DNA of 64,000 bases from Myxococcales bacterium (GTDB lineage Bacteria; Myxococcota_A; Bradymonadia; UBA7976; UBA1532), in the NCBI GenBank assembly GCA_020633435.1, contig JACKDP010000003.1, positions 186,001 through 250,000 of the forward strand. The letters are read 5' to 3'. Below are positions 35,020-43,317 of this stretch, in pieces (position 1 is the first letter of the stretch; each line of letters opens with the position of its first letter). The position numbers were made by a program, and so were the translations under genes. The notes beneath the pieces were generated by a model. It made no database searches. It was given only the letters and a program-made list of their open reading frames with translations, and had not been told where the DNA came from.

Positions 35020-35813
35020 CGGGGCGTCTCCAGGACGTAGGGGGCGAAGGCGGGCACGGACCCGCGGCGGCGAGCCTGCACGACCGTGGCCCCGAACTCC
35101 AGCACCCCGTCGGCGATGCCCTCGGCGAGGGCCTGCCGCGTGGCGGGCTCGATCAGGGCCTTGCCCTCCTGGAAGTGGTTGAGGAAGCCCCCCTCCCAGA
35201 CCACCGCCGGCATCGACGCGCCCATCAGGACGTGGAAGGGGGCCTGCTTGACGCCCAGGTCGGGGAAGGCGCTGCGGGGGGCGACGTGGCGCTGGATGGC
35301 GGCCGCGAGCTGCTGCGCGTCGGCCTGGGCGCGGCCCCGGGTGAGGTCGAGGAGGATGGCGTCGACGACGGGATCGCCGGTGGCCTTCCCCGTCCGGGCG
35401 AGGGTGCCGCCCTCCTGGTTCTCGTACTGGGCGAGGCGCATGGCCGCGTCATCGCTGGCCTTCAGGCTCAGGAAGAACGTCTCGTGGCCCTTGGGGCCGG
35501 GCCGCTCCGTCGAGTTCAGGTGGACGCTCACGAAGACGTCGGCGCGCAGGCGGTTGGCCAGGTTGATGCGGTCGCGGATGGGCAGCGTGCGGTCGTCCTC
35601 CCGCGTGAGCGTGACCTGCACCCCGACGGCGCGCAGCCGGGCGGCGACGCGCTGGGCCAGATCGAGGGTGAGGTGCTTCTCGAAGGTGCCGGGGGCGAAC
35701 TTCGCGGGGGCGCCCTCGTTCTCCCCGCCGTGGCCGGGATCCAGGACGACCAGGCGCAGGCCGGACGCTGGCGCCAGCGCCAGGACGATCAGGGCGGACG
35801 CGAGCTGGAGCAT
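35016..35813 (-). CDS. N-acetylmuramoyl-L-alanine amidase (Amidase_3 fold)
   Basis: A 265-residue exported zinc enzyme that cleaves the amide between MurNAc and L-Ala in peptidoglycan. Residues 1-18 form a signal peptide. The mature part begins at once with LRLVVLDPGHGGENEGA (zinc His), then Glu in GTFEKHLTLDLAQRVAARL, then FVSVHLNS (second His). It ends with the catalytic Glu in VVWEGGFLNH. There is no AMIN or LysM domain. The ATG at 35813 is chosen because the longer frame would run into tRNA-Thr. It lies 27 bp downstream of that tRNA and overlaps rph. Confidence 0.93.
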   Translation of the reverse strand: MLQLASALIVLALAPASGLRLVVLDPGHGGENEGAPAKFAPGTFEKHLTLDLAQRVAARLRAVGVQVTLTREDDRTLPIRDRINLANRLRADVFVSVHLNSTERPGPKGHETFFLSLKASDDAAMRLAQYENQEGGTLARTGKATGDPVVDAILLDLTRGRAQADAQQLAAAIQRHVAPRSAFPDLGVKQAPFHVLMGASMPAVVWEGGFLNHFQEGKALIEPATRQALAEGIADGVLEFGATVVQARRRGSVPAFAPYVLETPR

Positions 35814-35840
35814 GGGATCAGGGTACGGGAGGAATGCGGG

Positions 35841-35913
35841 AGCCGACAGTCGGACTTGAACCGACGACCTGCTCATTACGAGTGAGCTGCTCTACCAACT
35901 GAGCTATGCCGGC
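35841..35913 (-). tRNA. tRNA-Thr (CGU anticodon)
   Basis: 73 bases; acceptor GCCGGCA/TGTCGGC with one G-T pair, anticodon loop CTCGTAA between GCTCA and TGAGC, T-arm GTCGG-TTCAAGT-CCGAC. The discriminator is T, followed by CCC. The amidase ATG lies 27 bases further on, so this is probably the first gene of a mixed tRNA-mRNA unit. Confidence 0.95.
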
Positions 35914-35936
35914 ACAGACGCCCCGCAAGGCGGCGT

Positions 35937-35965
35937 AAGCTAGCAGAGCCCCCCCAGGTGGTCAA
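35937..35965 (-). promoter_or_regulatory. Promoter of tRNA-Thr
   Basis: Minus strand TTGACC (35960-35965), 17-bp spacer, TAGCTT (35937-35942). The predicted start is about 16 bases before the mature tRNA. Confidence 0.45.
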
Positions 35966-36024
35966 CGAGATTTCGTCAGGGCCGCGCGGGTCCCGGGGCC
36001 GAAGCGTGCGAAACCTTGAAGAAG

Positions 36025-36054
36025 GTGACTTCGGCCCCGGCGAGGGGCTAGATT
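36025..36054 (+). promoter_or_regulatory. Possible promoter of the Cys-rich exported protein gene
   Basis: GTGACT (36025-36030), 18-bp spacer, TAGATT (36049-36054). The predicted +1 falls at about 36061, on the ATG itself, and no ribosome site precedes that ATG. Confidence 0.35.
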
Positions 36055-36060
36055 TCGGCC

Positions 36061-37107
36061 ATGAAGACTCGAACTGTCCCTGCCTCCCTCTTCGCCCTCC
36101 TGGTGGGGTGGATGGCGCCCGCGTGTTCGGACGTCGATCCGCAGCCCGGCCAGGAGGGTGGCGCCTGCCGCGTCTCCCTTGAGCCCTGCGATCCCGGCCT
36201 CCTGTGCTTCGGAGGTGGCTGCCACGAGCCCCCCGGCGGGGACAGCACCACCATCGGCGTGCAGTGGAGCTTCCCGCTGATGGGCAAGGACGCCGTGGAG
36301 GCCGACGGCGTCGACTCCATGGTGGTGCAGGCGACGCTCTTCGACCTCGCCACCGGCGAGCCGATGCCCCAGAACTTCGGCTTCCGCATGTGGGCCGAGC
36401 CGACGGGCATCGGCACGCTGGAGATCCTGCGCGACTTCAACCCCCTCGACGCCGAGGGGCGCTGGAGCCTGCTGGACGACCAGGGGCGCGCCTTCGCGCG
36501 GTTCACCAGCTGCGACAAGGCGGCGGCCGACTGCTTCCGGTACGCCACCATCCGCATCGCCGTCGAGCCGCGGCTGCTGGCGCCCATCGACCAGATCACC
36601 GTGGAGAACAAGGGCGCGCGCCTGCCTGGCGCGGGCGGCGGCGGCGCGGGCGGCGAGGGCGGCGGCGGGGGCCCCGGCGACGTCAACCCCCTGCCCGTCG
36701 AGGCCTGCCGCGGCAACACGGCCCGCTTCGCGTTCAACAACGGCGCCGGCGCCACCGAGTTCGCGGTGGGGGCCGCCCGCAAGCGCAACCTGGAGCCGAA
36801 CAACTTCAACTACATCTTCGCGAACGATGAAGAAGCCACCACGATGCAGATCTTCATCGACACCGAGGCCCTCGGCGAGTCCATCCGCGAGCAGGCCTAC
36901 ACCGACGCGCTCGACCAGATCCGCTTTGAGATCAACACGGTGCGCATGAGTCAGCCCATCTGCTCCAGCTTCAAGGGCGACCGGCTGACCATCCTGAACT
37001 ACCGCACCACCGGCACCGACCTGGAGAGCTTCTCCGTGCAGTTCGGTGGCTTCTGCAACGTGGAAGACACCTTCGTGTCCGGGTGTTTGAGCTGGGGCGC
37101 CCCCTGA
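36061..37107 (+). CDS. Exported Cys-rich protein, possible lipoprotein
   Basis: A 348-residue protein of unrecognised family. The signal peptide is followed by an imperfect lipobox (MAPAC), so lipidation is likely but not certain. A Cys module comes next (C-x6-C-x5-C-x4-C, about residues 39-58; CDPGLLCFGGGC). Then comes a beta-rich domain, a poly-Gly linker (GGGGAGGEGGGGG, about 192-206), and a second beta domain ending in Cys-containing strands. Coding overlaps nothing; the next gene starts 23 bp later and probably shares a transcript. There is no Shine-Dalgarno upstream of the ATG. Confidence 0.75.
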   Translation: MKTRTVPASLFALLVGWMAPACSDVDPQPGQEGGACRVSLEPCDPGLLCFGGGCHEPPGGDSTTIGVQWSFPLMGKDAVEADGVDSMVVQATLFDLATGEPMPQNFGFRMWAEPTGIGTLEILRDFNPLDAEGRWSLLDDQGRAFARFTSCDKAAADCFRYATIRIAVEPRLLAPIDQITVENKGARLPGAGGGGAGGEGGGGGPGDVNPLPVEACRGNTARFAFNNGAGATEFAVGAARKRNLEPNNFNYIFANDEEATTMQIFIDTEALGESIREQAYTDALDQIRFEINTVRMSQPICSSFKGDRLTILNYRTTGTDLESFSVQFGGFCNVEDTFVSGCLSWGAP

Positions 37108-37130
37108 CCGGCATCGGAGCTCCCCTCACC

Positions 37131-38570
37131 ATGCGTGCCCTCTCTGCCAGCGTCCTGGTGCTCCTCACCCTGAGCGCCACGGCCGCCCACGCCCTCGAGA
37201 TCCGGCGCGCGGTCACCGCCACGCACGTCACCAGCAAGCGCCCCGACGGGGTGCAGGCCCACTTCGCCGACGGCGGCCAGGTCTATGTGTACCTGGAGGT
37301 CGCGAACCTCGGCCCCCCCGCCAGCCTGTCGCTGCGCTGGCTCCACGATGGCCGCTTCGTCGTCGCCGACACCGTGAAGGTGGGCACGGCGGACGTCTGG
37401 CGGACGTGGGTGCGGCGGCGGCTGCGGCCCGGGGACGCCGGGCGGTGGCAGGTGGACGTCCAGCAGGGCGAGGACACCCTGTCGACGGTGGCCTTCTCGG
37501 TGGGGCACCCGCTCGCCGCCGCCGTCGCGCCGCCCGAAGAGGCCCCGGAGGCGCCCGCCGACGAGCCGCCCGCCGACGAGCCGCCCGCCGACGAGCCGCC
37601 CGCCGAAGAGCCGCCCGCCGACGAGCCGCCCGCCGATCAGGCCCCGCCCGAGGGCCCCCGCTGCCACGCCCTCTTGAGCCTGCGCACCTCCCCGCTCGAT
37701 CAGCCGGCCCGGCACACCGTCGCCGAGGTCCGCTTCGGCACGTTCGCCCGCCTCGACCAGGCCCCCGGCCTCGTCCAGCAGACGGATCGCGGCCTGGAGG
37801 TCCTGTGGATCCACCGCCGCGAGAGCGCCGCGCGCAGCCCCTTCGGCGAGGTGCGGCGGACGTGGGACGAGCTGTGGTCCAAGCCGGTGGCCGGCGGCGA
37901 GGCGGCCCTGCGCATGGCCTTCCCCGCCACCCTGGCGCCCCCCGACCAGGCCGTGCACGAGCCGAACTACCGCGAGGACAACCACCTGACGGTCCTGTCC
38001 ATCCTGGGCCCCTGGGTGGGGCTGCGGGCCGATCTGCGCGGCCAGGGGGAGCTCGGGCCCTTCGACAACAGCCGCTTCCTGACCGCCGCGATGGGCGCGC
38101 CCGATGACCTGGTGACGCTCACCGGCGAGGGCCTGCGCACGCTGGCCGTCGAGGCGGTCACCCGCCTGGAGCCCGAGGATCCGCCGGCCGCCCCCGCGGC
38201 CCACGACTTCCGCCAGGCGGCCTTCGTGGCCACCGACAAGGGGCTGGAGGTGCGGGCGCTGCTGCCGTGCTGCGCGCGCTTCCCCAAGCCCGGCGGCCTG
38301 CCCGTCCGCATCCCCCTCTACGCCTCGCCCCCGCCGGTGCGGCCCTTCGCCCCCGACGCGCGCGGCCTGTTCCACCACGGCGGCTGCACCATCGGCCTCA
38401 ACGGCGCCCGCGTCGTGGCCCGGGCGGCCGAGAACCAGCCCCTGCGGGTGGTGCCCTCCCCCGGCCTGACGCCCTTCCTGGCGGTGGGGGTGGTCTGGCT
38501 CGATCCCGACGACGACGGGGTCCTGGCGGCCATCCGGCAGGTCGCCGCGCAGCTCGCCCTGGCGCCGTGA
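37131..38570 (+). CDS. Exported protein with N-terminal DUF2914-like domain and Pro-rich repeats
   Basis: A 479-residue protein. The ATG at 37131 starts a clear signal peptide cleaved after AAHA; the longer frame has none. Residues 22-125 match the DUF2914 pattern (VYVYLEVANLGPPASLSLRW, WRTWVRRRLRPGDAGRWQVDV). This is followed by five DEPPA-type repeats (about 144-168), a flexible wall-spanning linker. The C-terminal 300 residues form a beta-rich domain with two Cys pairs (LLPCCARF, GGCTIGL) that I cannot place. It lies between two other exported-protein genes and overlaps the next by 4 bases (GTGA), suggesting an operon of three envelope proteins. Confidence 0.75.
   Translation: MRALSASVLVLLTLSATAAHALEIRRAVTATHVTSKRPDGVQAHFADGGQVYVYLEVANLGPPASLSLRWLHDGRFVVADTVKVGTADVWRTWVRRRLRPGDAGRWQVDVQQGEDTLSTVAFSVGHPLAAAVAPPEEAPEAPADEPPADEPPADEPPAEEPPADEPPADQAPPEGPRCHALLSLRTSPLDQPARHTVAEVRFGTFARLDQAPGLVQQTDRGLEVLWIHRRESAARSPFGEVRRTWDELWSKPVAGGEAALRMAFPATLAPPDQAVHEPNYREDNHLTVLSILGPWVGLRADLRGQGELGPFDNSRFLTAAMGAPDDLVTLTGEGLRTLAVEAVTRLEPEDPPAAPAAHDFRQAAFVATDKGLEVRALLPCCARFPKPGGLPVRIPLYASPPPVRPFAPDARGLFHHGGCTIGLNGARVVARAAENQPLRVVPSPGLTPFLAVGVVWLDPDDDGVLAAIRQVAAQLALAP
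37560..37634 (+). repeat. 15-bp coding tandem repeat (DEPPA)
   Basis: Five head-to-tail copies of GACGAGCCGCCCGCC, the fourth with one change (gaagag), encoding DEPPA/EEPPA. It resembles in design the AAPES array at 6441. Confidence 0.85.
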
Positions 38571-39022
38571 TCCGGGCCCTCCTCCTCTGCGCCCCGCTCG
38601 CCGGCTGCGGGATGCACTACTGGTCCAACGGCGTGCGGCCCGAGCCGAAGGGCGCCCCCCGCGTCCTGCTCCTGGGCCACGCCGGGGCCTGGCTGCCCGT
38701 CGCCTGCTACGATCCCGACTGGGTGCGGCTCGCCGGCCCGGCGGACTGCGGCGACCTCATCCCCCCCGGCGCCCAGGCGCGGCCCCTCGCCGGCGGCCCG
38801 CTGCGATCCCTCGGTCCCCGGCAGCCCGCCCGCTGCGGCGAGGGGCCGGCCGTCGCCTTCCCCGACGCCGAGGCCGCCGGCCTGGCCCTGTGGCCCCCAG
38901 ACGCGCCGGGCACCCCGACGGCCGTGGACCTGGACGCCGATGGCCAGCCCGAGGTCGTGGCGTCGACGCCGGCGCAGACGAGCGTGCACCAGGGCCAGCG
39001 CCTCGTGGGCGCCTGCCCCTGA
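38567..39022 (+). CDS. Small lipoprotein
   Basis: A 151-residue protein starting at a GTG that overlaps the previous stop codon (GTGA). The signal peptide is short and ends in the lipobox LAGC. The mature part is Pro/Gly-rich, with several Cys (VACYDPDWV, ADCGDL, ARCGEG, GACP) and a segment TAVDLDADGQPEVVAS that resembles an FG-GAP/VCBS calcium-binding strand. No known family. It ends 27 bp from the convergent radical SAM gene. Confidence 0.65.
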   Translation: MIRALLLCAPLAGCGMHYWSNGVRPEPKGAPRVLLLGHAGAWLPVACYDPDWVRLAGPADCGDLIPPGAQARPLAGGPLRSLGPRQPARCGEGPAVAFPDAEAAGLALWPPDAPGTPTAVDLDADGQPEVVASTPAQTSVHQGQRLVGACP

Positions 39023-39049
39023 GCCAGATTTCTCTAGAAAATCAGACCG

Positions 39050-40081
39050 TTAGAACAGGTTGAGCTGCTCGGGCTCCTGGGCCTGGCGCGGCCGGCGGAA
39101 CGGGCTCGGATCCGGCACAGGCGGCAGCGCCTCGTAGCCCAGGCGCCGCGCCGTCGTCTTGAAGAGCATGCTGATGGCCTCGGCGTAGACGCCCTCGCCC
39201 CGCATGCGCGCGCCGAAGGCGGACTGGTTGATCTTGCCGCCGCGGACGTCCTGGATGCGGTGCAGGATGCGCTCCGCGCGGTCGGGGAACGCCGCCTGGA
39301 CCCGGGCCCCGAAGACCTGGGCCACCGGCCCCGGCAGCCGGACGATGGTCATGCCCGCGTAGGTGGCCCCCGCCGCCCGGGCCCGCTCCAGGATCTCGAC
39401 CACCTGGTCGTCGCTGAGGCCGGGGATGATGGGCGCCACGTTCACCCCCACGCGCACCCCGGCCGCGGCCAGCCGCCGGATGGTCTCGAAGCGCCGGGCC
39501 GGCGGCGGGACGGTGGGCTCCAGCGCCCGGGCGTGATCGGCGTTGGCGAAGGGGATGCTGATGGTCACCGGCGCGTGGGCCACCTCGCCGAGCCGGGCCA
39601 GCAGGTCGGCGTCGCGCTCGACGAGGGGCGCCTTGGTGATGATGGCCACGGGGTTTCGGTGCTCGAGGCAGACCTCGAGGCAGCCGCGCGTCAGCTTCCA
39701 GGCCGCCTCGAGGGGCTGGTAGGCGTCGGTGTTGCCGCTGAACAAGATGAGCTCGCCCTGCCACTTCGGGCGGGCGAAGGCCTCGGCCAGCAGGCGCGGG
39801 GCCTCGGGCTTCACCACGATGCGCCGCTCGAAGTCGGTGCCCGCCCCGAAGCTCAGGTACTCGTGGCTGGGGCGGGCGTAGCAGTACGCGCAGCCGTGGA
39901 AGCAGCCGCGGTACGGGTTGACGCTCCAGGTGAAGGGCAGATCGGGGCTGTCGTTGCGGGCCAGGATCTCCCGCGTCTGATCCACGTAGATCTGCAGCTT
40001 CGCCGTGGGCGGCGGGCCGATCCACTCGACGTCGGTGCTGGCCCAGGGGTTCGGCGGGTTCTGGACGGCGAGGAGCGACAT
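39050..40081 (-). CDS. Radical SAM protein, PA0069/Rv2578c family (SplB-like)
   Basis: A 343-residue enzyme that uses a [4Fe-4S] cluster to cleave S-adenosylmethionine. The cluster motif is in GCFHGCAYCYARPSHEYL (CxxxCxxC). This is followed by ILFSGNTDAYQPLE and VAIITKAPLVERD, typical of the PA0069/Rv2578c group, which is related to spore photoproduct lyase (SplB). The substrate is not established; a DNA-repair link is an inference from that kinship. A LexA-like box lies 16 bases upstream of the start, and the -35-like TTGACT overlaps it, so SOS control is plausible. It lies 41 bp downstream of the large hydrolase gene on the same strand. Confidence 0.88.
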   Translation of the reverse strand: MSLLAVQNPPNPWASTDVEWIGPPPTAKLQIYVDQTREILARNDSPDLPFTWSVNPYRGCFHGCAYCYARPSHEYLSFGAGTDFERRIVVKPEAPRLLAEAFARPKWQGELILFSGNTDAYQPLEAAWKLTRGCLEVCLEHRNPVAIITKAPLVERDADLLARLGEVAHAPVTISIPFANADHARALEPTVPPPARRFETIRRLAAAGVRVGVNVAPIIPGLSDDQVVEILERARAAGATYAGMTIVRLPGPVAQVFGARVQAAFPDRAERILHRIQDVRGGKINQSAFGARMRGEGVYAEAISMLFKTTARRLGYEALPPVPDPSPFRRPRQAQEPEQLNLF

Positions 40082-40096
40082 GGGCCCAGCGTGACG

Positions 40097-40112
40097 CTGA
40101 ACCCATGTTCAG
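40097..40112 (-). promoter_or_regulatory. LexA-like SOS box upstream of the radical SAM gene
   Basis: CTGAACCCATGTTCAG is a 6+4+6 inverted repeat containing GAAC-N4-GTTC. It agrees with the remembered Myxococcus xanthus LexA consensus CTRHAMRYBYGTTCAGS at 14 of 17 positions. On the minus strand it is overlapped by TTGACT (40111-40116), so bound LexA would cover the promoter. Confidence 0.55.
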
Positions 40113-40122
40113 TCAAGCGGGA

Positions 40123-43100
40123 TCACTGCGCGTCCAGGCCCGTGCGCAGCGGCGGCACCTCGGGGAAGGCCGCGCAGTCGCCGCGCGCGAGGCAGCGGTC
40201 GTCGCTGAGGACGGTGCCGGCGCTCTGCAGGTAGGTGCCGATGAGGTTGAAGAAGAAGTTGCCGATGTCGAAGACGCGGGCGTCCTCGCAGTGGCAGTCC
40301 TCGCCCTCGGGGCAGGCCGCCTGGCAGCGCCCGCGCACCTGGTCATAGCCCTCGCCGGGCCGCGGGAAGCCGTGGGCGCCGGTGTTCTCGCCGTACGCCA
40401 CGATGTAGGCCGAGCGGCCGCCCAGGGGATCGGTGCCGTAGAAGCCGGTGCGCAGGGGCGGGTCGAGCCGGGGCACGGTGTCGCCGTAGATGTCCTGGCC
40501 ACCGCTGAAGTTGTCGATGTCCATGTGCACCCCGACGCCATCCGGGTTCACGAAGCGCTTCAGCGTGTTGACGGCCTCGGCGGTGAAGGTGTCGATGAGG
40601 ACCTGGTTGACGGGCTTGCCGTAGCGGTGGTCGGGCTCGAGGAACTCGATGAGGCCCGCGGCGCGGCCGATGCTCATGCTCATGTTCACCGGCACGCTCA
40701 TGTCGCCGATGGCCGGCAGCAGGAACATATGGGTGCCCGTGCGCTGCCCCGTGCCGGGGTAGTACAGCGGCTCCTCCAGGATGTGCGGCGCCATCACGGC
40801 CATGTCGGCCGGATCGAGGATGGCCTGGCCGAGGCTCGCGAAGCGGCGCAGCTCCGGGTTGCCGCGGCGCAGGCCCAGGCCCTCCTCCAGCGCGACGAGG
40901 GGGGCGCCCTGCTCGTAGAGGCGCGTCTGGAACTCCACCGCGTGCTCGAAGGTGTCGACGGTGTAGCGCGCCACGGCGTCGGGCTTCGGGGTGCACTCCG
41001 TGTCGCCGAGGATGAGGGCCTCGCCGGCGTAGATCACGATCCGGGTGGGATCCTCGCGGTTGCTGGCCACCGACGCGCGGACGGTGCCCTCGGGGCTGAT
41101 GTAGCCGCAGCCGCGCTCGCCGGTCACCTCGTTGTAGACCACCACGGTGTCGCCGATCTGGACGCCGTCGACGGTGGCCAGCAGGCGCGTCGCCTTGTCG
41201 TTGAGGTCGGGGACGATGGTCTCCAGGAAGAACTGATCGCCCGCCGGATCGGCCACGAAGCCGTCGCCCTCGGCGCGGCCGAGGGTGCCCACGTAGAGGG
41301 GCGCCATGGGCCGCAGGATGAAGGCCTCCGGCACGCCGCCCTGGCGGGAGCGGATGCCGCCGTCGCCCAGGCCGCCGCCGGGCACGATGGGCGCCACGGC
41401 CGTGAGCTCGGGCTCCACGCCGGCCATCAGCGTCGCCATCATCCCGCCCAGCGAGCCGCCGGTCATGTTGATCGTCGCGTCGCCGCCCACGTCCACGACG
41501 CCGTCGCCGTCGAAGTCGCCGGCCAGCTCGGGCTGGCCATCGCCGTCGAGATCCAGGTCCCAGCGGGTCTGGCCGTCGAAGCCGCGCAGCACCTTGACGA
41601 GCTGCATGTAGTCGAGGGCGCTCTGCCGCACCACGTCGCGGGTGTGGAACAGGTAGGCCGTCCAGAAGTCGGCGCCCGAGTCGGTGGTGCCGTCGCCGTT
41701 CTGGTCGTAGGCGCGGTCGGTGAACACGGCGTCCACGTAGCTCTTGAGCCCGTAGGCCCCGAGCACGCCGCTCGCCAGGTTACGCAGCTCCGCGTCCACC
41801 GAGATGCCGTGGGACACGTTGTCGATGGCGATGGTCGCCAGGCCGAACTTGGCGAAGAACGGCCCGAACGTGGCGACATCAAAGCGGTTTCCGGTGTAGC
41901 CATGGCCCATGATCACCACCGGCGCCGGCAGGCCCATGCCGCGGACGGAGACCTCCTTGCGGGGCACCGACAGGTAGAAGTAGACGCGCTCGCTGCGGGC
42001 CGGGGCCGGCTTGCGGTCGAGATCCTGGGGCCAGCTCTGGGCGTCGAAGGGCAGCCACTCGCCGTTCTCGTCCTCGCGGGGGAAGAGCTGCGGCGAGTCG
42101 AACCAGCCGATGACCTGGTAGTCGACGTAGCTGTTGTTCTCCACCTGCTGGCGGAACGCCTCGGTGCCGGGCCGGCCGCCGAGGAGCTGGGGCGCGACGA
42201 TGTTGAAGGCCCGCATCCAGTCCTCGGACCAGAGCACGTACGGGTTCGTCATGCCCTCGAAGCGGCCCTCGTCGCGCAGGGGCAGCATCCCGCGCACCAC
42301 CGGCGGGAACTCCTCGGCCAGGTGGCGCTGCACGCCGTGGCCGTAGAGCCCGTCGCGCACCGCCTGCCAGCCCGCCTCGATGGTCTGGGTGGTGAAGCTG
42401 AAGGCGAAGGCGATGTCGCTGACCGCCAGGCCGTCGGGCAGCACCTCGAGCAGGGGCTTGAGATCCTCGGTCTGGCTGGCGTGGTTGATCCACGCGAAGG
42501 GCGAGCCCACGGGGTTGCCCGCCTCGTCCTTGATGCGGCGCGTGACGACCACGGCGTAGGTGGTGCGCTCGCGCAGGGGCACCAGCGGCTTGACGATGAG
42601 GGTGTTCGTCTCGCGCTCGTAGAACGTCATCAGCGCGTCGGCGCGGCCCGCCAGGTCGTCGCGCTCGGGGTGGTGGCCGGGCAGGTAGTTGGGCACGTCC
42701 AGCACGCCGTCTGCGTCCGTGTCCTCGCCCGGATCCAGCTTCCCGTTCCCGTTGACGTCCTCGTCGGCCTCCTCGAAGAGGATGGAGATGAGCCAGCCGC
42801 GCGGGTCGTTCTTCCAGTACTTGTCGCGCTCCTCCAGGACGACGGGGTAGTTGCCGTTGCCCACGTCCAGGTGGTGGATGCGCCCGAACTCCTTGGACTT
42901 CTTGTCGATGTTGATCAGGTACACCACGTCGTCATCGGTGGCGTAGTCGGCGTCGCGGTGGCCGGCCACGATGGAGTCGATGTCGAGCGGGCCGGTGAAG
43001 GGGATGGTGATGGGCTGGAAGACGCCCCAGCCATCCAGGGTGTCGAGCAGGCTGCGGACCCGCACCTCCATCGCCGTCGGCGCGACCATGGAGGCGTTGA

Positions 43101-43317
43101 TGCGCCGCCCGGTAGCCGACGTGGCGTCGTACCGCGTGGCGATGTCGTTGGGCAGCGGGATCTCGGGCAGCGGCCGGTGCCGGAAGTCCATCTTCACGGT
43201 GGTCTCGGCCGCCGGCGCCGGGGCGAGGCCCTCGGGCTCGTTGGAGATGCAGGCCGTGAGGAGCCCGGCGAGGGCCAGGCCGAGGGCAGCGATTCGCGTC
43301 GTCATGGCGGGCCCCAT
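40123..43317 (-). CDS. Large exported lipoprotein with Ig-like and alpha/beta-hydrolase domains
   Basis: A 1064-residue lipoprotein (lipobox LLTAC). The N-terminal 330 residues are beta-rich and include VVYLINIDKKSK and RTTYAVVVTRRI, a bacterial Ig-like pattern, plus a calcium-loop segment (DVNGNGKLDPGEDTDADG). The central region (about 470-700) is an alpha/beta-hydrolase: VVIMGHGYTGNRF gives the oxyanion turn, and MTGGSLGGMMATL near residue 620 gives the nucleophile Ser. Between them is another Asp-rich loop (DLDLDGDGQPEL). The last 350 residues are less clear and Cys-rich near the end. Its start overlaps the upstream barrel-protein stop (TGATG); an ATG at 43305 is an alternative. Probably a surface esterase, lipase or peptidase. 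Substrate unknown. Confidence 0.8.
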   Translation of the reverse strand: MGPAMTTRIAALGLALAGLLTACISNEPEGLAPAPAAETTVKMDFRHRPLPEIPLPNDIATRYDATSATGRRINASMVAPTAMEVRVRSLLDTLDGWGVFQPITIPFTGPLDIDSIVAGHRDADYATDDDVVYLINIDKKSKEFGRIHHLDVGNGNYPVVLEERDKYWKNDPRGWLISILFEEADEDVNGNGKLDPGEDTDADGVLDVPNYLPGHHPERDDLAGRADALMTFYERETNTLIVKPLVPLRERTTYAVVVTRRIKDEAGNPVGSPFAWINHASQTEDLKPLLEVLPDGLAVSDIAFAFSFTTQTIEAGWQAVRDGLYGHGVQRHLAEEFPPVVRGMLPLRDEGRFEGMTNPYVLWSEDWMRAFNIVAPQLLGGRPGTEAFRQQVENNSYVDYQVIGWFDSPQLFPREDENGEWLPFDAQSWPQDLDRKPAPARSERVYFYLSVPRKEVSVRGMGLPAPVVIMGHGYTGNRFDVATFGPFFAKFGLATIAIDNVSHGISVDAELRNLASGVLGAYGLKSYVDAVFTDRAYDQNGDGTTDSGADFWTAYLFHTRDVVRQSALDYMQLVKVLRGFDGQTRWDLDLDGDGQPELAGDFDGDGVVDVGGDATINMTGGSLGGMMATLMAGVEPELTAVAPIVPGGGLGDGGIRSRQGGVPEAFILRPMAPLYVGTLGRAEGDGFVADPAGDQFFLETIVPDLNDKATRLLATVDGVQIGDTVVVYNEVTGERGCGYISPEGTVRASVASNREDPTRIVIYAGEALILGDTECTPKPDAVARYTVDTFEHAVEFQTRLYEQGAPLVALEEGLGLRRGNPELRRFASLGQAILDPADMAVMAPHILEEPLYYPGTGQRTGTHMFLLPAIGDMSVPVNMSMSIGRAAGLIEFLEPDHRYGKPVNQVLIDTFTAEAVNTLKRFVNPDGVGVHMDIDNFSGGQDIYGDTVPRLDPPLRTGFYGTDPLGGRSAYIVAYGENTGAHGFPRPGEGYDQVRGRCQAACPEGEDCHCEDARVFDIGNFFFNLIGTYLQSAGTVLSDDRCLARGDCAAFPEVPPLRTGLDAQ

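Noticed and set aside
39021..39050. AT-rich GATTT/AAATC hairpin between the convergent genes ending at 39022 and 39050.
   Set aside because: Only a 5-bp AT stem; too weak to call a terminator.
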